From CALBPI01 sp039027435 (lineage in GTDB: Bacteria; Pseudomonadota; Gammaproteobacteria; Steroidobacterales; Woeseiaceae), in assembly GCA_039027435.1 (NCBI GenBank), contig JBCCKF010000007.1, positions 156,197-220,196 of the forward strand: DNA of 64,000 nucleotides. The letters run 5' to 3'. The stretch's first letter is position 1. Each line of letters starts with the position of its first letter. Shown here piece after piece: positions 58,640-64,000 of this stretch. A program made the position numbers and the translations under genes. The notes under the pieces were generated by a model. The model searched no databases. It was not told the DNA's origin and saw nothing but the letters and a program-made list of their open reading frames with translations.

Positions 58640-59710
58640 ATGCAACCTGGGCAACTGATTGGAGAAGCACCTGCCTTCCTCGCGACGCTTGAACACGTGT
58701 CGCGGGCAGCGCCTGTCGCGCGCCCTGTCTTGGTCGTCGGAGAAAGGGGAACCGGCAAGGAGCTGATCGCCAGTCGTCTGCACTTTCTGTCGGGACGATG
58801 GGAAGCTCCGCTCATTAAAGTGAACTGCGCGGCACTCACCGAGAGCATCCTCGAATCGGAGCTATTCGGTCACGAGGCAGGCGCGTTCACCGGTGCCAGT
58901 CGACTACATCGCGGTCACTTCGAGCGTGCGGATGGCGGCAGCCTGATCCTTGATGAGCTCGGCACCGTCTCACTGCGCGTGCAGGAGAAGATTCTGCGAG
59001 TGATCGAGTATGGGACGTTCCAGCGCGTGGGGGGTGCGGACACCATCGAGTCCGATGTCAGGGTCGTTGCCGCCACCAATGAGGACCTGCCGGCAAGAGT
59101 CGCGCAAGGCACGTTTCGCGCCGACTTGCTCGATCGCCTGGCGTTCGATGTGATCACGGTGCCTCCACTGCGCGAGCGCACCGAAGACATCCTCCCGTTG
59201 GCACATAGCTTTGCGATCAATCTCTGCGCCGAGCTGCAGCGCGATCACTTTCCCGGCTTCACCTCACGCGCGGCTTCGACGCTGTTAAAACATGAGTGGC
59301 CCGGGAACGTGCGCGAATTAAAGAATGCCGTGGAGCGTTCGGTCTATCGCTCCACGGAGGTCGAGGAGCCGATCGAGCACATCATTTTTGATCCGTTTGA
59401 CTCACCCTACCGAGTCACCAGCAAGCGCGGACAACCTACGCAGCAGGTCATCCCTCGCGGTGGACGTGAAACAGAAATACGCCTCCCTGCAGACCTCGGC
59501 GAGGAGCGCAACAAGTTCGAGCGGCGCTTTTTGATCGCAGCCCTTGAGCGCGCCAGCTTCAACCAGAAAATTGCCGCAGGCCTACTGGGTCTGTCTTATC
59601 ACCAGTTCCGCGCGCGCCTCAAGAAGCTCGAAGTACAAGCGCGCCCGGACCGAGCAACCCGGTCCGACGCGCGTCGCAGAACGCCTCAGGCTCGCAGCCG
59701 TCGAAAATAG
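58640..59710 (+). CDS. pspF: Sigma-54-dependent activator PspF
   Basis: 356 residues, AAA+ activator without a receiver domain, as PspF. Walker A VVGERGTGKE, GAFTGA loop (HEAGAFTGASRLH), Walker B ILDELGTVS, RFRADLLDRLAFDV sensor region, and the C-terminal Fis-type HTH NQKIAAGLLGLSYHQFRARLKKLEV. Whole blocks match E. coli PspF (LIASRLHFLSGRW, FERADGGSLILDELG, WPGNVRELKNAVERSVYR). It ends in a very basic tail (RPDRATRSDARRRTPQARSRRK). No good ribosome site is visible before ATG 58640. Its last 25 bases overlap the convergent ABC permease gene. Confidence 0.95.
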   Translation: MQPGQLIGEAPAFLATLEHVSRAAPVARPVLVVGERGTGKELIASRLHFLSGRWEAPLIKVNCAALTESILESELFGHEAGAFTGASRLHRGHFERADGGSLILDELGTVSLRVQEKILRVIEYGTFQRVGGADTIESDVRVVAATNEDLPARVAQGTFRADLLDRLAFDVITVPPLRERTEDILPLAHSFAINLCAELQRDHFPGFTSRAASTLLKHEWPGNVRELKNAVERSVYRSTEVEEPIEHIIFDPFDSPYRVTSKRGQPTQQVIPRGGRETEIRLPADLGEERNKFERRFLIAALERASFNQKIAAGLLGLSYHQFRARLKKLEVQARPDRATRSDARRRTPQARSRRK

Positions 59711-60603
59711 ACAGCGCCGGCGAGGAATAATCCGGTAACAGCGAATCCGACCCACAATCCGGAAGAAGTGACGAACTGTACTGGCGCGATAACATCAATC
59801 GCACTGACGTCCGCGCCTAAAATCAGGTCTTCGATATCGTAACCATCAAAATCGATCCCATCAGGCACGGAAAACGCAGCTAGGCCGTGGCTCGGGAAAC
59901 GCTCGCCAATGAGTCGAAGCACATTCCAACTCTGGCCAACAATGCCCTCCAGCATCACCACCACGGTTACCGGCAGAAAAACCCAGATCAGCGCAGAGCG
60001 CTTGGCGAAAGAGGAACAAAAGAGGAAGTAGCCGATGAACGGGGCAAACCACAAGGATGCGGTGATGAACGCATAAGTCGCGAACAATGCGAGTTGCCCG
60101 AACGGTATTTGTTTCCACAGCAGGTCAATCGGGTTGCCACCGCCGACCAACAGCGCAAGGGAAAACAGGATCATCAAAACGACCTGCGTCACCAGCGCGA
60201 TCGCAACGGTGATCAATGGGGCGGCGATGACCGCCGTCAACAGCTTGGAAAGTACGGTCTCGGTGTCGGTCACCGGCAATGACCGCCAAAACAGAATGCT
60301 TTTGTCCTTGCGTTCTGCGTACAGCGCATCGATCGCATAAAAGAACACAACGATCGCAAGCACCAGATTCAAGATTCCAGACGAAACGAGAATAAGAGCA
60401 GCGCTACCCGCCAAATTGACCTGCTTGCCTCCGATCTCCAGCGCAGCAACTGCAGCTTCAAACGGCAAGCCCTGGATCAAACTCCAAATGAACGAAACCA
60501 AGAAACCAAACACCACGAGCCCCGCCATCACGGCCGGCGCGACGTACAGTGCCTTGTGCTCCCACAGCTCACGCTGTACGAGGACTTTCATACGCGCAAG
60601 CAT
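59686..60603 (-). CDS. ABC-2 type permease
   Basis: 305 residues with six membrane helices (VAPAVMAGLVVFGFLVSFIW, AALILVSSGILNLVLAIVVFFYAIDALYA, LLTAVIAAPLITVAIALVTQVVLMILFSLALL, LALFATYAFITASLWFAPFIGYFLF, ALIWVFLPVTVVVML and FVTSSGLWVGFAVTGLFLAGAVYF). RKDKSILFWRSLPVTDTETVLSKLLTAV is a family-typical loop. The gene directly abuts the ATPase gene (60603 shared) and forms an exporter with it. Substrate unknown; YtrBC/BcrAB-like exporters are the nearest type. Confidence 0.88.
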   Translation of the reverse strand: MLARMKVLVQRELWEHKALYVAPAVMAGLVVFGFLVSFIWSLIQGLPFEAAVAALEIGGKQVNLAGSAALILVSSGILNLVLAIVVFFYAIDALYAERKDKSILFWRSLPVTDTETVLSKLLTAVIAAPLITVAIALVTQVVLMILFSLALLVGGGNPIDLLWKQIPFGQLALFATYAFITASLWFAPFIGYFLFCSSFAKRSALIWVFLPVTVVVMLEGIVGQSWNVLRLIGERFPSHGLAAFSVPDGIDFDGYDIEDLILGADVSAIDVIAPVQFVTSSGLWVGFAVTGLFLAGAVYFRRLRA

Positions 60604-61460
60604 TACGAGACCTCCTTCGACAGCTTCGCCACGAAGAGATCGGCGAGTCCGGGTGTTCGCACCTCACCAAGCTCCTGCAGTTCGGCGCGTGCAACGCCTT
60701 CAAACGTGAGCACCGACTTCCCGAAGACCTGGCGTTCGGTCAGTGGCGCGAAACCACGGGCATGCTCAGCCTGATCCGGCCCTACCATGAGCTCGGTGTA
60801 GCGGTCGCCAATCGATTCGATCGTTTCGTTGAGCACGATCTTGCCGTCGTCAATGAACATGACATCCGTCAGGATATTCTCGATTTCTTCGACCTGGTGG
60901 GTGGTGATGATGATCGTCCGCTCGTCATCAAAATAGTCATTCAACAATTCCGTGTAGAACGCCTTTCGAAACAGGATATCGAGACCAAGGGTTGGCTCAT
61001 CCAGAATCAGAATTTTTGCATCGATGGCCATGATGACCGACAGGTGTAGCTGCGCGACCATGCCCTTGGACAACGCCTTCACCTTGTCCTTCAACGTGAC
61101 TTTCGTGCGCGAGAGCGACGCTTCAGCGGCAGCGCGATTAAAGTTCGGATGTAGCGTTTCCACGTAATCGAGCAGCTGATCGACGCGTATCCAACGCGGC
61201 AGCACGGACACATCGGCCACGTAGCTGACGGTGTGCATCAGCTCCCGTCGGTTGCGGAACGGGTCCAAACCACAAACCGAAATATCACCGTCGTAGCTCG
61301 TCAGGCCGAGCACGGCCTTCAGCAATGTCGTCTTGCCGGCACCGTTAGGACCAATCAAACCGATGATGCGGCCTGGCGCTACCTCGAAACTGACATCATC
61401 TACCGCGATGGTGTTGCCGAATTTCTTGCTGACACCAGCCGCTTTGATCAGCGCGCTCAT
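60603..61460 (-). CDS. ABC transporter ATP-binding protein (YtrB-like)
   Basis: 285 residues. Walker A IGPNGAGKTTLLKAV, signature ALSKGMVAQLHL (LSKGM in place of LSGGQ, a substitution common in YtrB-type subunits), Walker B ILILDEPTLGLD and switch His in IITTHQVEEIEN. A 75-residue C-terminal extension follows. Encoded between the GntR regulator and the permease, it energises the exporter. One base is shared with the permease gene. Confidence 0.92.
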   Translation of the reverse strand: MSALIKAAGVSKKFGNTIAVDDVSFEVAPGRIIGLIGPNGAGKTTLLKAVLGLTSYDGDISVCGLDPFRNRRELMHTVSYVADVSVLPRWIRVDQLLDYVETLHPNFNRAAAEASLSRTKVTLKDKVKALSKGMVAQLHLSVIMAIDAKILILDEPTLGLDILFRKAFYTELLNDYFDDERTIIITTHQVEEIENILTDVMFIDDGKIVLNETIESIGDRYTELMVGPDQAEHARGFAPLTERQVFGKSVLTFEGVARAELQELGEVRTPGLADLFVAKLSKEVS

Positions 61461-61506
61461 AGGGCTCCCCTGCGTCGATTCTTTATTATTACGAAACGCT
61501 CAGCCG

Positions 61507-61911
61507 TCACTCTTTCTTGAGTGATGCGATGAGATCGTCCGGATCGATATTTAGCCGGTGGATCGTCGCTGCGATATCCGGCCATTGCTTCTCGAGGAAC
61601 CGTTGTTTTTCCTCATTCATGAGCCGCTCGCGAGCACCTGGGAGCACGAACATGCCACGCCCACGCTTCTTCTCAACGAGCTCCTCGTCAACCAGCTCCT
61701 GATAACCCTTCAGGACCGTCAGGGGATTGAGTCGATACTCTGCGGCAACGCTCCTGACTGAAGGCAAAGCATCCCCGTCGGTCAGCACCCCTTCAAGCAG
61801 CATCATGACAACGCGATCGCGCAACTGCCGATAAATCGGCAGGTCATCACTCCATTTCGGATCCATGAGGCTCCATTCGGCTTTCGCGGTACTTGAGAGG
61901 TCGCTGCTCAT
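61507..61911 (-). CDS. GntR family regulator, YtrA subfamily
   Basis: 134 residues. The N-terminal winged HTH is typical: PIYRQLRDRVVMMLLEGVLTDGDALPSVRSVAAEYRLNPLTVLKGYQELVDEELVEKKRGRGMFVLPGARERL. The very short C-terminal part (about 45 residues) is the hallmark of the YtrA subfamily, which lacks a ligand domain and controls ABC exporter operons. It is 46 bases before the ATPase gene. The palindrome at 62162-62183 is the obvious operator. Confidence 0.93.
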   Translation of the reverse strand: MSSDLSSTAKAEWSLMDPKWSDDLPIYRQLRDRVVMMLLEGVLTDGDALPSVRSVAAEYRLNPLTVLKGYQELVDEELVEKKRGRGMFVLPGARERLMNEEKQRFLEKQWPDIAATIHRLNIDPDDLIASLKKE

Positions 61912-61945
61912 TGACGCAGATCAGATATCCCGGCGCAACCGGTGG

Positions 61946-62131
61946 TTACTGGCCAGCGATTAACGCTGGAGCAACCGGCCCGGCAGTCTGGGTTCGCTGG
62001 CCCGCGTCTAGTTCGCTGGAGACCAACGCGATGACAAATAGACCGAGCAAGACCATCGCTACGGCACCGCTCCATACGTTGCCATTTCGTTCTCTGTCTC
62101 GTGTGTGGCCCTGCGTGTCGACGCGTTCCAT
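61946..62131 (-). CDS. Small single-span membrane protein
   Basis: 61 residues: a polar N terminus (ERVDTQGHTRDRERNGNVW), one membrane helix (SGAVAMVLLGLFVIALVSS) and a short outside tail (GQRTQTAGPVAPALIAGQ). It is the first frame after the GntR promoter, 34 bases before the GntR gene, and may be the leading gene of this operon. No family known. Frame evidence is limited to length and a plausible helix. Confidence 0.5.
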   Translation of the reverse strand: MERVDTQGHTRDRERNGNVWSGAVAMVLLGLFVIALVSSELDAGQRTQTAGPVAPALIAGQ

Positions 62132-62161
62132 TTCAGTGTCCTCGGTGTCGCCTCTGAGTTA

Positions 62162-62183
62162 GTGTTGTAGTCAACTATAACAC
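62162..62183. promoter_or_regulatory. GntR operator overlapping the -10 box
   Basis: GTGTTGTAGT-CA-ACTATAACAC is a 22-base dyad with only one mismatched pair in ten. It covers the -10 hexamer of the promoter and starts 31 bases before the small membrane gene. The form (GTGTT...AACAC) fits the YtrA-type GntR repressor encoded by this operon, so autorepression is expected. Confidence 0.8.
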
Positions 62184-62201
62184 CAAACCGATCCTTGTCA
62201 A
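62174..62201 (-). promoter_or_regulatory. Strong sigma-70 promoter of the GntR/ABC operon
   Basis: Minus strand: TTGACA (62196-62201), 16 bases, TATAGT (62174-62179). Its perfect -35 and near-perfect -10 would be strong if not held off by the operator. Confidence 0.82.
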
Positions 62202-62299
62202 CAATTTCGACGCCCTGGTTATGTTGCAGTGCACCATGGCCCGGACTGTGGGATACTTCGGCGTGGACAAAAACCGTTAAGTCATGGGGGACTAAACGA

Positions 62300-63277
62300 A
62301 TGAAACAGCCTGTACGCGTTGCGATTACCGGTGCCGCCGGCCAAATTGGCTACCAACTCGCTTTCCGGATCGCCTCGGGCCAGATGCTCGGCGAAGACCA
62401 ACCGGTCATCCTGCAACTCCTCGAGATCACACCCGCTCTGGAAGCCTTGAAAGGTGTGGTTATGGAACTCGACGATTGTGCTTTCCCGACGCTGGCAGGC
62501 GTTGTTGCGACCGACGACGCACAAGTCGCGTTCGAGGGCACCGACTACGCGCTTCTGGTTGGCGCACGGCCTCGTGGACCGGGCATGGAACGCAAAGATC
62601 TGCTGGAAGCCAATGCGAAAATCTTCTCGGCTCAGGGCAAGGCGATGAACACGGTCGCCAGTCGCGACGTCAAGGTGCTGGTTGTCGGCAACCCGGCGAA
62701 CACCAACGCGCTGATTGCCCAGGCGAACGCGCCCGACCTGAACCCGGCTAACTTCACCGCGATGACCCGACTGGATCACAACCGCGCCGTGGCTCAGCTC
62801 GCTGCCAAGACCGGCAAACATGTGACCGATGTCAGCAACATGATCATCTGGGGCAACCACTCTGCAACCCAGTACCCCGACGTCAGCCACGCTACGGTCG
62901 ACGGCACTGCGGCGACCGAGCTGGTGGACAGCGCATGGCTGACCAGCGACTTCATTCCGACTGTCCAGCAGCGCGGCGCAGCGATCATCAAGGCGCGCGG
63001 TGCCTCATCTGCAGCCTCCGCCGCATCTGCCGCGATCGACCACATGCACGACTGGGCGCTCGGCACGTCTGACGCTAGCTGGGTGAGCATGGCGATCCCG
63101 TCAGATGGCAGCTATGGCATAGAGCCCGGCATCATCTACTCCTACCCAGTGCGTTGTGCCAACGGCGCTTACGAAATCGTCCAGGGACTGGAGGTCACCA
63201 GCGCCAGTCGGGCGCTGATGGATGCCACCGAGACAGAGCTCCGCGAAGAACGCGCGGCAATCGAGGCTCTGCTGTAA
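62300..63277 (+). CDS. mdh: Malate dehydrogenase
   Basis: 325 residues. This is the NAD-dependent, dimer-type enzyme of the Burkholderia/Xanthomonas/plant-chloroplast branch rather than the 312-residue E. coli type. Nucleotide loop VAITGAAGQIGYQLAFRIASG, LEITPALEALKGVVMELDDCAFP, VGARPRGPGMERKDLLEAN (substrate loop with Arg), VGNPANTNAL, MTRLDHNRA and the catalytic His in MIIWGNHSATQYPD. It catalyses the last TCA-cycle step. ATG 62300 is selected because PVRVAITGAAGQIGY must start near the N terminus; the longer frame adds unrelated sequence. Confidence 0.96.
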   Translation: MKQPVRVAITGAAGQIGYQLAFRIASGQMLGEDQPVILQLLEITPALEALKGVVMELDDCAFPTLAGVVATDDAQVAFEGTDYALLVGARPRGPGMERKDLLEANAKIFSAQGKAMNTVASRDVKVLVVGNPANTNALIAQANAPDLNPANFTAMTRLDHNRAVAQLAAKTGKHVTDVSNMIIWGNHSATQYPDVSHATVDGTAATELVDSAWLTSDFIPTVQQRGAAIIKARGASSAASAASAAIDHMHDWALGTSDASWVSMAIPSDGSYGIEPGIIYSYPVRCANGAYEIVQGLEVTSASRALMDATETELREERAAIEALL

Positions 63278-63304
63278 ACCCGATAGTTAAGGAGACGCGT
63301 CACT

Positions 63305-64000
63305 ATGGGATTCATTAGTGGACTGTTCTGGTTTGTGCTCATCTTTGGCGGCGCACTGAAGCTCGCTTACAAGCGCACCGACCTTCGCACCGCGACGATC
63401 GCCAGCGTCGCCGCTGTTGGCGCGCTGGTGCTGTTCAGCGGCACTGCCGGTTTCATCAAGCTGTTGCTGCTACTTGTCGTCGGCGTCATGGTGCTGCTGA
63501 ATATCGATGACTTCCGACGCGAGCAGATCACAGCACGCCTTTTGAAGGTGTATCGCACGATGCTGCCGTCGATGTCCGACACCGAACGCGAAGCGCTCGA
63601 AGCCGGCAGCGTCTGGTGGGATGGAGAGCTTTTCAGCGGCCTGCCCAAGTGGGATCGACTGATGTCCATGCAGGCTCCGCGCATGACGGAAGAAGAACAG
63701 GCGTTCTTTGATGGGCCTTGTGAAGAGCTCTGCCGCATGCTCGATGAGTGGGAAATCGGCCATGAGCTAGGCGACATGCCGCCGGAAATCTGGGCGTACA
63801 TCAAGAAGCACAAATTCTTCGCGATGATCATCCCGAAAGAATATGGCGGCCTCGAGTTTTCTCCTTACGCAAATGCACAGATCCTTAAAAAGCTGTCGAC
63901 TCGCAGCACGGTGGCGGCCTCGACTATTGGCGTGCCGAACTCCCTCGGACCTGCTGAGCTGCTGTTGCACTACGGCACCGACGAGCAGAAGCAACGCTAC
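63305..64000 (+). CDS. fadE: FadE-type acyl-CoA dehydrogenase (5' part only)
   Basis: 232 residues visible; the window ends in frame at a Tyr codon. Two N-terminal membrane helices (GFISGLFWFVLIFGGALKLAY and ASVAAVGALVLFSGTAGFIKLLLLLVVGVMVLL) and then LPSMSDTEREALEAGSVWWDGELFSGLPKWDRLMSMQAPRMTEEEQAFFDGPCEELCRMLDEWEIGHELGDMPPEIWAYIKKHKFFAMIIPKEYGGLEFSPYANAQILKKLSTRSTVAASTIGVPNSLGPAELLLHYGTDEQK, which matches the start of the long FadE/YafH-type enzyme (about 800 residues), the first step of beta-oxidation. AAGGAG lies upstream. It is 27 bases after mdh. Confidence 0.93.
   Translation, partial: MGFISGLFWFVLIFGGALKLAYKRTDLRTATIASVAAVGALVLFSGTAGFIKLLLLLVVGVMVLLNIDDFRREQITARLLKVYRTMLPSMSDTEREALEAGSVWWDGELFSGLPKWDRLMSMQAPRMTEEEQAFFDGPCEELCRMLDEWEIGHELGDMPPEIWAYIKKHKFFAMIIPKEYGGLEFSPYANAQILKKLSTRSTVAASTIGVPNSLGPAELLLHYGTDEQKQRY

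Overview
The window is a GC-rich chromosomal segment of a gammaproteobacterium, probably free-living, aerobic and perhaps marine. The taxonomic evidence is gene order: dut-coaBC-radC-rpmB-rpmG, mutM-coaD-rsmD-ftsY-ftsE-ftsX-rpoH, mutY-yggX beside asmA, and a divergent pspF/pspA locus. An E. coli-type GshA, EgtB/EgtD, a nickel superoxide dismutase and many envelope-stress genes fit an aerobic Gram-negative. No genus can be named from sequence alone. There is no CRISPR array, IS element, integrase or prophage, and no gene-free stretch reaches 300 bases.

Layout. Positions 1-2200 hold the tail of an unknown gene, tRNA-Phe with a clear promoter, and a YCII/DGPF protein coupled to an ECF42-type sigma factor. 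Positions 2300-6300 carry two overlapping exported S9 peptidase-like genes; the first has a full catalytic triad and the second has lost all three triad residues. Positions 6500-9500 are a TetR regulator and the ergothioneine pair egtB-egtD. Positions 9580-15750 (minus strand) hold yggX, mutY, an SRPBCC protein, AsmA, and a sigma / anti-sigma / DUF4097 operon. Positions 15950-18790 encode a FimX-like degenerate GGDEF-EAL protein and TrmB. Positions 18790-21400 are a small cassette: LysR regulator, divergent orphan periplasmic binding protein and a luciferase-like (DUF5519) protein.

Positions 21400-39100 are mostly housekeeping: MarC, AmpG, exonuclease III, pyrE, dut, coaBC, radC, ribosomal proteins L28 and L33, a fatty acid desaturase, mutM, coaD, rsmD, ftsYEX, rpoH, folD and an OmpA-type lipoprotein. 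A perfect CIRCE operator lies upstream of rpoH, suggesting that the repressor HrcA controls the heat-shock sigma factor. Positions 39180-49560 hold glutaryl-CoA dehydrogenase, a MATE exporter, a lone receiver protein, an RND/MMPL exporter, nickel SOD with its maturation protease, and a dehydrogenase/flavoprotein pair.

Positions 49700-56600 contain a sulfotransferase-like / class IV aminotransferase pair, gshA, a bactofilin and a second, apparently active GGDEF-EAL protein. Positions 56600-59710 are the phage-shock region: pspA, pspB, two PspC-domain genes and an extra small membrane gene, with a sigma-54 promoter, a PspF-like site and divergent pspF. Positions 59690-62130 are a YtrA-type GntR regulator with an ABC exporter, driven by a strong promoter whose -10 box lies inside a near-perfect palindrome. 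The window ends with mdh and the 5' part of a FadE-type acyl-CoA dehydrogenase.

The main theme is envelope and stress homeostasis (Psp, two ECF systems, CIRCE/RpoH, NiSOD, ergothioneine, glutathione, YggX, bactofilin, c-di-GMP proteins) embedded in conserved core genes.
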